DNA of 64,000 bases from Sodalinema lacuna_A (GCA_900149785.2 FSSI02000006.1:1-64000), one strand, 5' to 3'. Positions 17,111 through 25,605 are shown, numbered from the stretch's first letter. Notes: generated by a model from the sequence alone, not told the origin. A program made the numbers and translations.

Positions 17111-18565
17111 ATGACACAGATCCGAGTTCCCGCCGCGACGCCTGAGGTCTTACAAGGATTCGCCGCTGGACAACTGGCCAACCGCCTACAACGCTCAATT
17201 CGCCTCTGGTGGTGGGTCGATCGCTTTTATGGAAGCCAACCCAACTGGTCCCAAGACCTCCCCAACACCTTTGGCTATCCTCTCCTGCGCGATCGCCTCT
17301 TCGCCGCCAGCCACCCCAAACATGACCACAGCAGCGCCGACCATCTCAACCACCATTGTGGCGATGGCCAATGTCTCTGTCACCGCAGCAGCCGCAGCCT
17401 CCTGTTTTCCCCAAAATCAGACCTCTCGGAACCCCAGTGGTGTGACCAAATCCAGCATTACACCGGACTCAATCCCCACGAGATCCAGGATCTCCTCAGC
17501 AGTTGTCCCTTCGCCACCGTTCACCGTTCCCTACGTGATGACCTGAAACACCTGGCTCAACTCGGCTGGTTAACAGCACAACCCCGAGGCAAATTTCAAT
17601 GTGTTGCGGCACAAAAGTTACCCCAATTCTCAACCTCAAATCCCCCAGATTTAGACCTATTAACTCAGCCACAAATTCGTCAACTCTTACCCATTTTAGA
17701 GTCAATTTCCTTTGTTCAACCCAATCTCGAATTGATTATTGAACAATTGTGGGACTATCTCATCTCCCAGGGGTCTCAAAACTTGTTAGAATCAGGTTCT
17801 GATGGCGGCCATACCTTTATTCATCTCGACTATATTTTGCCCCCAGACACCCAAGATCGAGTCGATACATATCAAGAACAACTCGAACAACTCTGGCGGC
17901 TTCCTTTAGCGGGAGTGATTCAATTTGAGTACCAGGTCACGGCTAAAAAGGTAATTCCCATTATTACCTATCCCGTTTGTTTACATTACGTGCGGCGAGC
18001 TAAATATCTCAGCGCCTATGGAATTGATCCCTATGGTCGTCTGAATTGGCATAATTATCGGTTAGATCGCATCGAGAGCGATCGCCTAACCATCCTTCCT
18101 TGGGGAGATCCGCAAATCCCTTCCTTTCTCAAACAACTGCGACGCAATGGTGAACTTCCCCAGGCTGATGTGGTGCGTCGAGAACTCGATCGCGCCTGGG
18201 GATTCAATTTTTATCTTCCCCGTTCCTTGCTGGTAATGCGGTTTCCCTCGGCGTTTGCTCAACGCTATGTGGATAACACCCTACGCCATCCCACCTTCAA
18301 AGCCATCAGCTATGCTGACCTAATTCCCGTCATTACTGAGGCGATCGCCGACCCAAACCAACAGCAAGAGGTTCTACAATTGCTACGCGATCGCTCCCCT
18401 GAAGACGCCTATTATCGCGGTTGGATTCGTGAAGGAGACATCAATGTTTTGATGCGCTTACGAGATTGGCGACCCAATGGAGAAGTCATTTTACCCCTCT
18501 CCATACGCCGAAAAATGGCCCAAGAAGCTCAACAAGAACTCCGACACTATCAACGTCTCGATTAA
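17111..18565 (+). CDS. TIGR03985-family CRISPR-associated protein with WYL-like domain
   Basis: A protein of 484 residues from the ATG at 17111, which has AAGGA five bases upstream; the frame is open from 17027 but that would overlap csx3. It resembles the cyanobacterial TIGR03985 CRISPR-associated family. The N-terminal half includes a possible DNA-binding helix region (HEIQDLLSS, then RSLRDDLKHLAQLGWL, winged-helix-like) and a His/Cys-rich segment (about residues 70-95). The middle section VRRAKYLSAYG ... YRLDRI follows the WYL-domain pattern, which in type III systems may sense a nucleotide ligand. It is divergent from the csx3-cas10 operon and is a plausible regulator of it. Confidence 0.75.
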   Translation: MTQIRVPAATPEVLQGFAAGQLANRLQRSIRLWWWVDRFYGSQPNWSQDLPNTFGYPLLRDRLFAASHPKHDHSSADHLNHHCGDGQCLCHRSSRSLLFSPKSDLSEPQWCDQIQHYTGLNPHEIQDLLSSCPFATVHRSLRDDLKHLAQLGWLTAQPRGKFQCVAAQKLPQFSTSNPPDLDLLTQPQIRQLLPILESISFVQPNLELIIEQLWDYLISQGSQNLLESGSDGGHTFIHLDYILPPDTQDRVDTYQEQLEQLWRLPLAGVIQFEYQVTAKKVIPIITYPVCLHYVRRAKYLSAYGIDPYGRLNWHNYRLDRIESDRLTILPWGDPQIPSFLKQLRRNGELPQADVVRRELDRAWGFNFYLPRSLLVMRFPSAFAQRYVDNTLRHPTFKAISYADLIPVITEAIADPNQQQEVLQLLRDRSPEDAYYRGWIREGDINVLMRLRDWRPNGEVILPLSIRRKMAQEAQQELRHYQRLD

Positions 18566-18603
18566 GATGCTATATTTCATTCACCCTGACCCGTTTTTGA
18601 CCC

Positions 18604-19713
18604 TTAAACCGACGTCGGTGTATTACTCGCTTCAGCCAAACGTTCCAAACTCTCCTGTTGATCCTGAGTAATACAAGCCTGCACCACTGGCTCAATCTCT
18701 CCCTCCAACACCGAATCGAGATTGAAGTTTTGACCCAAACGGTGATCCGTCACCCGAGTATCCTTATAATTGTAAGTGCGAATTTTCTCCGATCGCGCCC
18801 CCGTTCCCACCTGAGACCGCCGCATCGACGTCACCGCCTCCTTCTGTTCCCGTAACTTCATCTCATACAGTTTTGCGCGCAGAATCTGTAAGGCTCGTTC
18901 TCGGTTCTGTAACTGCGATCGCTCCTCCGTACAAAAAATGCGAATCCCCGTCGGCTTGTGGAACAAATCCACCGCCGTTTCCACCTTGTTCACATTCTGG
19001 CCACCGGCCCCCCCAGAACGGGCCGTCGACATCTCAATATCCTTCGGATCAATCTTAATCTCTACATCATCCACTTCCGGCATCACTGCCACCGTCGCCG
19101 TCGAGGTATGCACCCGTCCCCCAGCTTCTGTCGCCGGAACTCGCTGCACCCGGTGAACCCCAGCCTCAAACTTGAGCTTACTGTACACCGAATCGCCCTT
19201 AATTTCTAAAATCGCTTCCTTAAAGCCTCCCATATCCGCCGGAGACTCACTCAGTAACGCCACTTTCCAGCGTTGGCCTTCCGCATAGCGCGAATAAATC
19301 CGCACCAGATCCCCAGCCCAAATTCCGGCTTCATCACCACCAGTTCCGGCGCGAATCTCCAACATGATGTTCTTATCATCATTAGGATCGCGGGGTAATA
19401 GCAACACCTTAAGGCGATCTTCGAGGCGTTGAATTTCTGCTTGCAACTCCTCAACTTCCAGCACAGCCATCTCCCGCATCTCAGGATCGCCGCCAGAGTC
19501 TTTCACCACCTGTTCGGCCCCCTTGAGTTCCTGGGTTAACTGCTGCCACTTCTCGTAGGTGAGGACGGTTTCTTCGAGAGAGGCCCGGGCCTTGGCCACT
19601 TTCTGAAACTCATCGGGATCCCGTGCCACATCAGGATCAGCCATCCGTTTCGTCAATTCCTGAAACGTTTGTGCAACGGATTTGAGTTTGTCTAATAAAT
19701 ACTGTTCAGCCAT
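18604..19713 (-). CDS. prfA: Peptide chain release factor 1
   Basis: RF1 recognises UAA and UAG and triggers peptide release on the ribosome. The true start is the ATG at 19713 (MAEQYLLDKLKSV); the open frame extends upstream, but that part encodes a nonsense hydrophobic stretch. The catalytic GGQ lies in SGGAGGQNVNKVETAVDL, and the downstream RSEKIRTYNY and VTDHRLGQN segments are diagnostic for class I release factors. Length (369 residues) is normal. It is the distal gene of the ribosomal cluster, behind rpmE. Confidence 0.95.
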   Translation of the reverse strand: MAEQYLLDKLKSVAQTFQELTKRMADPDVARDPDEFQKVAKARASLEETVLTYEKWQQLTQELKGAEQVVKDSGGDPEMREMAVLEVEELQAEIQRLEDRLKVLLLPRDPNDDKNIMLEIRAGTGGDEAGIWAGDLVRIYSRYAEGQRWKVALLSESPADMGGFKEAILEIKGDSVYSKLKFEAGVHRVQRVPATEAGGRVHTSTATVAVMPEVDDVEIKIDPKDIEMSTARSGGAGGQNVNKVETAVDLFHKPTGIRIFCTEERSQLQNRERALQILRAKLYEMKLREQKEAVTSMRRSQVGTGARSEKIRTYNYKDTRVTDHRLGQNFNLDSVLEGEIEPVVQACITQDQQESLERLAEASNTPTSV

Positions 19714-19800
19714 AATGCCCTTGGATGCTCTCTCAAAATGTGACGGAGTTGCGGGTGCGCCGTTGATGAAAAAAAAGAGGGCAACGATCGCGGCGATCGC

Positions 19801-19850
19801 GAAGCGTGCACCGAATCGCAATCGCAAAGTGTGCACCGAACCGCAATCGT
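19801..19850. repeat. Two tandem 25-bp units of a HIP1-linked interspersed repeat
   Basis: Two adjacent 25-bp units (19801-19825 and 19826-19850) share the core GTGCACCGAA followed by CGCAATCG and differ at four positions. The first unit is preceded by a full HIP1 octamer. Related copies occur at 24948-24971 and, inverted, at 36793-36825. The repeat lies between prfA and rpmE. Confidence 0.75.
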
Positions 19851-19869
19851 GCCCAAAAACGGGGGCTAG

Positions 19870-20106
19870 CTAAGACTGAGAATCGCTCTCTTCACGAGTA
19901 TCGGTCATACCATACTTACGCAAGAAGCGCTCAACCCGTCCTTCCGTATCAATAATCTTCTGGTTACCAGTGTAAAACGGGTGATTCCCGGACCAAACAT
20001 CAACATGGATTTCCGGCTGAGTTGCACCAACGGTCATCACTAACTCACCGTTACAATACACCTTGGCATCGGGGTACCAGTCGGGGTGAATTCCTTCTTT
20101 GGGCAT
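19870..20106 (-). CDS. rpmE: Ribosomal protein bL31
   Basis: A 78-residue bL31 of the 50S subunit. It starts MPKEGIHPDWYPDAKVYCNG and has the conserved DVWSGNHPFYTG core and FLRKYG near the end. It keeps only one of the zinc-ligand cysteines, so this is the zinc-free (C-) form. The C-terminal tail (TREESDSQS) is acidic. It follows rpsI by 183 bp, a gap with a hairpin, and precedes prfA as in many cyanobacteria. Confidence 0.95.
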   Translation of the reverse strand: MPKEGIHPDWYPDAKVYCNGELVMTVGATQPEIHVDVWSGNHPFYTGNQKIIDTEGRVERFLRKYGMTDTREESDSQS

Positions 20107-20236
20107 GATTCTAATCTCTTTTGAATGCAGGGGGTGAACAAAAACCGAGCTAGAGCCGGTCTTTCGTTAGGGGGCTGCGTTGCGCTATCTGAGGCGCTGT
20201 TTAACCTAGCCAGTTGTGGCCATTTTAACGCGAATC

Positions 20237-20274
20237 CTCCTTCGTCCGTCAGCGATGTGACCTTGACGAAGGAG
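20237..20274. terminator. Hairpin between rpsI and rpmE
   Basis: A perfect 10-bp inverted repeat, CTCCTTCGTC and GACGAAGGAG, with an 18-base loop sits just after the rpsI stop on the minus strand. There is no T-run behind it. It may be an attenuator, an RNA-processing site or a leader structure for rpmE. Confidence 0.4.
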
Positions 20275-20289
20275 AACCCAAACCCGCTC

Positions 20290-20697
20290 TTAACGTTTGG
20301 AGTATTGAGGCGCTTTACGAGCTTTGCGCAAGCCGTATTTCTTCCGCTCTTTGGCGCGGGGGTCACGGGTGAGATAGCCTTCAATCTTGAGGGGTTGACG
20401 GTTATCGGGATCGAGTTTGCACAAGGCCCGAGCCACCCCGAGACGAATGGCGTCGGCTTGTCCGGTTAAGCCACCGCCTTGAACCGTCACCAGGATATCG
20501 TATTCATTTTCCAGGCCTAAGGTTTCCAGGGGAGCCTTAGCACTAGAAATATAGGTGGGGTTGAACTGTAAATAGAGATCGCCGGGTTTCTTGTTGACGA
20601 CGAGTTGGCCATCTCCAGGGACGAGACGAACACGGGCAACGGCTTCTTTGCGTCGTCCGGTTCCCCAATATACAACGCGGTTTTGGTCAGTTTCCAT
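20290..20697 (-). CDS. rpsI: Ribosomal protein uS9
   Basis: A 135-residue uS9 of the 30S head. It has the YWGTGRRKEAVARVRLVPG start, the GGGLTGQADAIRLGVARAL core and the basic C-terminal tail RKAPQYSKR that reaches the P-site tRNA. The ATG overlaps the rplM stop by one base (TAATG), so the two are translationally coupled, as in most bacteria. Confidence 0.97.
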   Translation of the reverse strand: METDQNRVVYWGTGRRKEAVARVRLVPGDGQLVVNKKPGDLYLQFNPTYISSAKAPLETLGLENEYDILVTVQGGGLTGQADAIRLGVARALCKLDPDNRQPLKIEGYLTRDPRAKERKKYGLRKARKAPQYSKR

Positions 20698-21152
20698 TAG
20701 TTCTCTCCAGTATTGGTGTCAAGGACGAGGGTTTGAGGCTTTTGAGCGTCATGGGGATGGTTGGGTCCCCGATAGACTTTGAGCTTGGTAAAGAGTTGCC
20801 GACCGAGGGCTTGTTTGGGCAACATGCCTTTAATGGCTTTCTCGATAATTCGCTCAGGAAGGCGAGCCTGTAGTTTGGCGAAGGTTTCGACCTTCATACC
20901 ACCGGGGCGACCGGAGTGGCGGCGATAGAGCTTCTGGGAGCTTTTTTTACCGGTGACGGCAACTTTTTCGGCATTGATGATAATGACGAAATCGCCGACA
21001 TCCATGTGGGGGGTGTAATTGGCTTTATTTTTGCCTCGCAGGATTTGAGCCACTTCACTGGCGAGTCTGCCGAGGCGTTGGTTCGTCGCATCAATGACAT
21101 ACCATTGGCGATCGAGGGAATCAACGGGTGGGATATGGGTTTTTGCAGTCAT
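20697..21152 (-). CDS. rplM: Ribosomal protein uL13
   Basis: A 151-residue uL13, an early 50S assembly protein. Recognisable segments are WYVIDATNQRLGRLASEVA, ANYTPHMDVGDFVIIINAEK and the YRRHSGRPGGMK turn, with GMLPKQALGRQLF later. It begins 2 bp after the truA stop and overlaps rpsI by one base. The order truA-rplM-rpsI is standard for cyanobacteria. Confidence 0.97.
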   Translation of the reverse strand: MTAKTHIPPVDSLDRQWYVIDATNQRLGRLASEVAQILRGKNKANYTPHMDVGDFVIIINAEKVAVTGKKSSQKLYRRHSGRPGGMKVETFAKLQARLPERIIEKAIKGMLPKQALGRQLFTKLKVYRGPNHPHDAQKPQTLVLDTNTGEN

Positions 21153-21154
21153 AA

Positions 21155-22000
21155 CTAATGATCTGGCGTGATGGATAAGGGGTCAAATAGGAAGTGAGGC
21201 ATGGCCTGCGATCGCGCCTCGTCTGGGAACGGACTCTCGGGATAGCCCACATTTAAGAGGCATAGTCCCTTGGCGGGGGCGGCATACTTTACGGCTTCCC
21301 GCCGTTCGTGTTTCCAGATATCCTGGAATTCGTCGAGCGATCGCCGTCCGGTTGCCACTTGCACCAACATCCCCACCAGTAACCGCATCATGCCATAGAG
21401 AAATCCGCTGGCTTGGACTTCTAGGCAGACCACCGGCCCCTGTCGCTGGCATAAAACCTCTTGTACATCCACCCAAGAGTGGGGACGAGGAGATCCGGCG
21501 CGACGAAAGGCGGACAGATGCTGACGACCTAGGAGGGGGGTCAATGCGGCCCGAATCCGGTGTTCATCGATGGGTTCGCGATAGTAATGCCAGACAAACG
21601 GCTCGATAAACAAGTTAGGACGGGCTGCGGTGTATAACAGATACCGATAACGCCGCCAAGTCGCTGAAAAGCGGGCGTGCCAGTCGAAACTGACCGGGGC
21701 GGAGGCGCGAATGAGAATCCCTTCTGGGAGGGTATTATTGAGCACCACGGCCCATTTGTGGGCAGGAATGGGACTGTTGAGATCGACATGGACAACCTGG
21801 GCGGCGGCGTGAACCCCAGTATCCGTGCGCCCGGCGGCGTGGATGGTGACCGGATAGCCTAAGACTTTGGCGATCGCCGTTTCGACCTCTTCCTGAACCG
21901 TCCGATGATGGGGTTGTCGTTGCCAACCATAGAAGGGATGACCGAGGTATTGAACCACCAGGGCCACCCGCTGGGTTGGCATCGGAACGCGATCGCCCAT
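21155..22000 (-). CDS. truA: tRNA pseudouridine(38-40) synthase
   Basis: TruA isomerises uridines 38-40 in the tRNA anticodon stem. The catalytic aspartate is in HAAGRTDTGVHA, preceded by VQYLGHPFYGWQRQP, and FLYGMMRLLVGML is the late conserved helix. The frame opens at 22042 inside rplQ; ATGs at 22000 (just after the rplQ stop) or 21982 are more likely starts, neither with a clear ribosome site. With 22000 the protein has 281 residues, normal for the family. Confidence 0.93.
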   Translation of the reverse strand: MGDRVPMPTQRVALVVQYLGHPFYGWQRQPHHRTVQEEVETAIAKVLGYPVTIHAAGRTDTGVHAAAQVVHVDLNSPIPAHKWAVVLNNTLPEGILIRASAPVSFDWHARFSATWRRYRYLLYTAARPNLFIEPFVWHYYREPIDEHRIRAALTPLLGRQHLSAFRRAGSPRPHSWVDVQEVLCQRQGPVVCLEVQASGFLYGMMRLLVGMLVQVATGRRSLDEFQDIWKHERREAVKYAAPAKGLCLLNVGYPESPFPDEARSQAMPHFLFDPLSITPDH

Positions 22001-22004
22001 GAAT

Positions 22005-22355
22005 TTAGACCAATTCGATAATCGCCATATCTGCGTTATCACCGCGACGACTCACGGTGCGCAGGATGCGGGTATAGCCGCCCTGACGATTCCCATAGCG
22101 TTCACTAACCCCAGCAAAGAGGGCGTGAACCAATTGAGGATCGTACATATACCCCAAAGCTCGACGGCGAGCCGCCAGGGTTCCTTCTTTGGCCAAGGTG
22201 ATCATATGTTCGGCTTCGGAGCGAACCGCTTTGGCGCGGGTTTTGGTGGTGGTGATTCGTCCATGACGAATCAACTCAGTGGTCAGCGATCGCAACAGGG
22301 CTTTTCGCTGATCGGCAGGTTTGCCGAGTTGAGGGACACGACAAGAGTGACGCAT
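22005..22355 (-). CDS. rplQ: Ribosomal protein bL17
   Basis: A 116-residue bL17, placed near the 50S exit-tunnel region. It carries the RVPQLGKPADQRKALLRSL start and the ELIRHGRITTTKTRAKAVR core, and ends in the short NADMAIIELV tail typical of the compact form. It lies directly downstream of rpoA, the usual bacterial coupling of polymerase alpha subunit and L17. Confidence 0.97.
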   Translation of the reverse strand: MRHSCRVPQLGKPADQRKALLRSLTTELIRHGRITTTKTRAKAVRSEAEHMITLAKEGTLAARRRALGYMYDPQLVHALFAGVSERYGNRQGGYTRILRTVSRRGDNADMAIIELV

Positions 22356-22394
22356 AATACTTTGAGCTAACCTTGAGCTAAACGACGGAGAAAC

Positions 22395-23336
22395 TTAGGC
22401 TTTGGCCTTTTCTTGAGGGAGGGTAATCCCCAAGCGTTGTTGAAGTGCATCGATCACTTCCTCAGCCGATTTTTGGCCAAAGTTCTTAATTTCTAAGAGA
22501 TCTTCTTGGGAGTAATCCAACAAATCGGCCACGGAGTTGATCTGAGCCCGTTTGAGACAGTTATAAGCCCGAACTGACAGTTGCAATTCCTCGATGGGAA
22601 TTTGGCTGGTGGGGTCTTCGTCGGGGGTGTAATCGTCTTTGAGGGATTCGAGAGTAATATCTTGCAGAGGCGTGAACAACTCTACCAAGATCCCGGCCGC
22701 TTGACTGAGGGCTTCCTGGGGGGAAATACTCCCATTGGTCCAAATTTCCAAGACCAGCCGATCTTTATCGAGGGAGCCACCAATACGCGCATCTTCTACC
22801 GTGTAGTTAACTTTGCGCACCGGCATGAACACGGCGTCGATTTGCAGAAAATCGAGGGAGCCGCCTTCATCTCGGCTGCGATCGACAGAGCGATAGCCGG
22901 TTCCGGTTTCAATTTTGAACTCCATCTCCAGGGTCGCCCCTTCAGCCAGGGTAGCGATGTACTGGTTGGCTGAGGTGGGTTCAACCTCAGAGGGGAGATC
23001 AAAATGCTCCGCACTGACCATGGCCGGTCCTTGAACCATCAAACGGCCAATGTGGGGCTGACCCCCGTGGTTTTTCAAGACCACCTCTTTCATGTTGAGT
23101 AAGATTTCCAAGACATCCTCACGGACGCCTGGAATGGTGGCGAACTCATGGTTAACCCCAGCAATGCGGACAGCCGTAATGGCCGTCCCTTCAATGTTAG
23201 ACAACAGGACTCGCCGTAGGGCATTGCCCACGGTGGTTCCTTGTCCCCGTTCTAGGGCTTCGACCGTGAACTTCCCATATTGTCCTTGGTCTTTTTCAGT
23301 GTTACTTTCAACACATTCAATTTGAAACTGCGCCAC
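22395..23336 (-). CDS. rpoA: DNA-directed RNA polymerase subunit alpha
   Basis: Start is a GTG at 23336 (VAQFQIECVES, M in the protein), because GGGAGG lies six to seven bases upstream and the resulting 313 residues match cyanobacterial alpha subunits; the longer open frame would overlap rpsK. The N-terminal domain (to about 230) contains the dimerisation and assembly segments (GTTVGNALRRVLLSNIEGTA). The C-terminal domain holds NCLKRAQINSVADLL and KNFGQKSAEEV, the helices that contact UP elements and activators. It follows rpsK and precedes rplQ. Confidence 0.96.
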   Translation of the reverse strand: MAQFQIECVESNTEKDQGQYGKFTVEALERGQGTTVGNALRRVLLSNIEGTAITAVRIAGVNHEFATIPGVREDVLEILLNMKEVVLKNHGGQPHIGRLMVQGPAMVSAEHFDLPSEVEPTSANQYIATLAEGATLEMEFKIETGTGYRSVDRSRDEGGSLDFLQIDAVFMPVRKVNYTVEDARIGGSLDKDRLVLEIWTNGSISPQEALSQAAGILVELFTPLQDITLESLKDDYTPDEDPTSQIPIEELQLSVRAYNCLKRAQINSVADLLDYSQEDLLEIKNFGQKSAEEVIDALQQRLGITLPQEKAKA

Positions 23337-23412
23337 GGCGTGACCTCCCGAATACTGATTCCCCATTTGAAGCTTGGTGCATGTTGAGACAGGGTCTGCT
23401 CGATGCTCACGG

Positions 23413-23805
23413 TTAGACCCGTCGCCGTTTGGGGGGACGACAGCCATTATGTGGAATGGGGGTGATATCGCGAATCAGGGTAATTTCTAAACCCGCCCCT
23501 TGTAAAGCACGGATGGCTGTTTCACGACCGGCACCGGGGCCATTCACCATGACTTCAATTTGACGCATTCCTTGGTCACCGGCACGACGAGCGGCACTTT
23601 CGGCTGCGGTTTGGGCGGCATAGGGAGTGCCTTTTTTGGCCCCTTTGAAGCCACTGGACCCGGCAGAAGCCCAAGAAATCACTTCGCCGCGAGCGTCGGT
23701 GATGGTGACGATGGTGTTGTTAAAGGTGGATTGAATGTAGGCAACGCCGTTAGGAACGTTACGCTTTTGCTTCCGTGGACCGGATTTTTTGGGTTGTCTG
23801 GCCAT
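23413..23805 (-). CDS. rpsK: Ribosomal protein uS11
   Basis: A 130-residue uS11 of the 30S platform. Typical segments are GVAYIQSTFNNTIVTITD, the SAGSSGFKGAKKGTPYAAQ loop and the RDITPIPHNGCRPPKRRRV tail near the mRNA exit. It lies between rpsM and rpoA, the standard alpha-operon order; rpsD is absent here, as usual in cyanobacteria. Confidence 0.97.
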   Translation of the reverse strand: MARQPKKSGPRKQKRNVPNGVAYIQSTFNNTIVTITDARGEVISWASAGSSGFKGAKKGTPYAAQTAAESAARRAGDQGMRQIEVMVNGPGAGRETAIRALQGAGLEITLIRDITPIPHNGCRPPKRRRV

Positions 23806-23923
23806 AGTTAGGTTGTGGTTAGGAGTTAGGTTCGCGGTGGGTTGGCGACAAGGGTCGAGGCAGAGTCGAGAACCTCTCAGGGAGAGGGGACTCTAACGAC
23901 GAGCATTGGGGTGTGAGTCGGAC

Positions 23924-24307
23924 TTATTTTTTCAGACCGGGTTTTTTCTTACCGGCAACGGTGCGACGGGTGCCGCGACGGGTCCGACCGTTGGTACGAG
24001 TGCGTTGTCCCCGCACGGGCAGTCCCATCCGGTGACGACGACCGCGATAACAGCCAATATCGACGAGTCGTTTGACGTTCATCGTTTCCCAACGACGTAA
24101 ATCCCCTTCGATTTGGTAGGTCGCTTCGATATGTTGCCGCAGGCTGGCAACATCACTATCGCTGAGATCTTTGACGCGGGTGTCGGGGTTGACGCCCGTT
24201 GCTTCTAAGATCGCTTGCGATCGCTTTAGGCCAATGCCGTAAATATAGGTCAGTCCAATTTCAATGCGTTTGTCGCGGGGGAGGTCAACTCCAGCAATCC
24301 GTGCCAT
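23924..24307 (-). CDS. rpsM: Ribosomal protein uS13
   Basis: A 127-residue uS13 of the 30S head. It starts MARIAGVDLPRDKRIEIGLT and contains RHRMGLPVRGQRT and the lysine-rich KKKPGLKK tail that reaches toward tRNA and helps subunit bridging. A 128-bp gap to rpmJ holds no recognisable gene. Confidence 0.97.
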   Translation of the reverse strand: MARIAGVDLPRDKRIEIGLTYIYGIGLKRSQAILEATGVNPDTRVKDLSDSDVASLRQHIEATYQIEGDLRRWETMNVKRLVDIGCYRGRRHRMGLPVRGQRTRTNGRTRRGTRRTVAGKKKPGLKK

Positions 24308-24435
24308 GTTTCTTCCTTATGATGAAATTCAGTGGTGTTACCTGGGTGGGGGTCGTTCTCACCCAACTCCGCCCTCTCGGTGATTTTTTAGCAGTATGAT
24401 GGGGATGAGACTTGGGTGGGGGCCGATGAGACTTG

Positions 24436-24549
24436 TTAGCCCTGACGTTGTTTGTGTTTAGGATTTGTGCAAATAACCATAACGCGTCCGCGTCGTCGGA
24501 TCACGCGACACTTTTCGCACATTTTGCGGACTGATGCTCGAACTTTCAT
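24436..24549 (-). CDS. rpmJ: Ribosomal protein bL36
   Basis: A 37-residue bL36 starting at the ATG at 24549 (MKVRASVRKMCEKCRVIRRR). A longer open frame exists upstream but is not real. The zinc ribbon ligands C11, C14, C27 and H32 are all present, so this is the zinc-binding form. It stands between infA and rpsM, the usual position. Confidence 0.96.
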   Translation of the reverse strand: MKVRASVRKMCEKCRVIRRRGRVMVICTNPKHKQRQG

Positions 24550-24684
24550 GACTTCGGTTGCAATACTTACAAACTTGATATTATAACTGATTTTCAGGTT
24601 TTGCGACAGGGAAACCGACTCCTGACGGAGCCGTTTGTGACGCGGTGCTGAAGCGAGGGAAGTTCCCTGAGATGCCAATCTCAG

Positions 24685-24909
24685 TTATTTTTTCCGCAAG
24701 CGGTAGGTGATACGACCTTTTTCGAGGTCATAGGGCGTTAGTTCAACTTTGACGCGATCGCCGGGCAGAATTTTGATGTAATTGCGGCGAATCTTCCCAG
24801 AAATGTGGGCCAGAACGTTAAAGCCGTTATCGAGATCGACTCGAAACATTGCGTTGGGAAGGGACTCGGTTACGGTTCCTTCCATCTCGATGAGGTCTTG
24901 TTTAGCCAC
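24685..24909 (-). CDS. infA: Translation initiation factor IF-1
   Basis: A 74-residue OB-fold protein that binds the ribosomal A site during initiation. It has the MAKQDLIEMEGTVTESLPNA start, the HISGKIRRNYIKILPGDRV core and ends in the RLRKK tail. An AAAGGAGA ribosome site lies before the ATG. Gene order adk-infA-rpmJ-rpsM is the normal cyanobacterial one. Confidence 0.97.
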   Translation of the reverse strand: MAKQDLIEMEGTVTESLPNAMFRVDLDNGFNVLAHISGKIRRNYIKILPGDRVKVELTPYDLEKGRITYRLRKK

Positions 24910-24947
24910 GTAGGTCTCCTTTCAATTCAACAAATTGGGGCGCTCGT

Positions 24948-24971
24948 GAAGCGTGCGGGAACCGCAATCGC
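24948..24971. repeat. Single copy of the HIP1-linked interspersed repeat (adk-infA gap)
   Basis: GAAGCGTGCGGGAACCGCAA followed by TCGC is closely related to the 25-bp units at 19801-19850 and to the inverted copy at 36793-36825. It lies just upstream of the infA start. Confidence 0.6.
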
Positions 24972-24988
24972 TCCCCAGGATTTCCCTG

Positions 24989-25030
24989 GGTATTTTATCA
25001 AATTTTTATCCAAAAATCAGGTAAAATACC
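24989..25030. repeat. AT-rich inverted repeat between adk and infA
   Basis: GGTATTTTA at 24989-24997 pairs perfectly with TAAAATACC at 25022-25030 around an AT-rich loop. It lies just after the adk stop on the minus strand and could be an intra-operon terminator or processing hairpin that sets infA levels. Confidence 0.45.
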
Positions 25031-25053
25031 TTGACAAATCCTCACTGTTAGTA

Positions 25054-25605
25054 TCACGCCGCCAGATTTTGGCTGAGATGTTCGGTGACGGTATTCATCT
25101 CCTGACTACCATCGATCGAGACCAAGCGCGACTGTTGCTCATAGAACTCAATCAAAGGCGTCGTGGCTTGGCGATACACCGTCAGGCGGTGACGAATCGT
25201 CTCCTCTTGATCATCCTGACGGCCCCGGGCCAACAGTCGCTGCACAATATCCTCATCAGGAACCGTGAAATTCACGGCGCGATCGCAAGCCTGATCAATC
25301 TCAGCCAACAACTCATCCAAGAACTTCGCCTGAGACAAATTGCGGGGGAACCCATCGAGAATCCAGCCCTGTTGAGCATCCTCCTGTTCGAGTCGTTCCC
25401 GAACCAAACCCAAAATCAACTCATCAGGAACCAAATCTCCCCGGTCCATATAAGCCTTCGCCTTTTGTCCCAAGGGCGTTTGATTCGCTACCGCCTGGCG
25501 GAGAATATCTCCGGTGGAAATATGAGGAATTCCCAAACGCATAGAAACCCGTTGTGCTTGTGTCCCTTTCCCCGCCCCTGGCGGTCCCAAAAAAATCAAA
25601 CGCAT
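25054..25605 (-). CDS. adk: Adenylate kinase
   Basis: A 183-residue adenylate kinase (ATP + AMP to 2 ADP). The P-loop is GPPGAGKGTQA at residues 7-17; HISTGDILRQA binds AMP and GWILDGFPRNLSQA is the second AMP-site signature. The LID domain is the short form without zinc cysteines. It starts 6 bp after the secY stop, so the two are cotranscribed. Confidence 0.97.
   Translation of the reverse strand: MRLIFLGPPGAGKGTQAQRVSMRLGIPHISTGDILRQAVANQTPLGQKAKAYMDRGDLVPDELILGLVRERLEQEDAQQGWILDGFPRNLSQAKFLDELLAEIDQACDRAVNFTVPDEDIVQRLLARGRQDDQEETIRHRLTVYRQATTPLIEFYEQQSRLVSIDGSQEMNTVTEHLSQNLAA

Noticed and set aside
5574..18603. CRISPR array expected next to the type III genes
   Set aside because: No direct repeats of 28-37 bp with regular spacing were seen in any gap of the locus; the largest gap (9831-9972) is unique sequence.
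19714..19836. N-terminal extension of prfA that looks like a signal peptide
   Set aside because: RF1 is cytoplasmic and its homology starts at 19713; the extension is intergenic sequence containing the 25-bp repeats.
23337..23447. Longer rpoA beginning at 23447
   Set aside because: It would overlap rpsK by 35 bp and adds 37 residues without homology; a GTG with a strong ribosome site at 23336 explains the gene.
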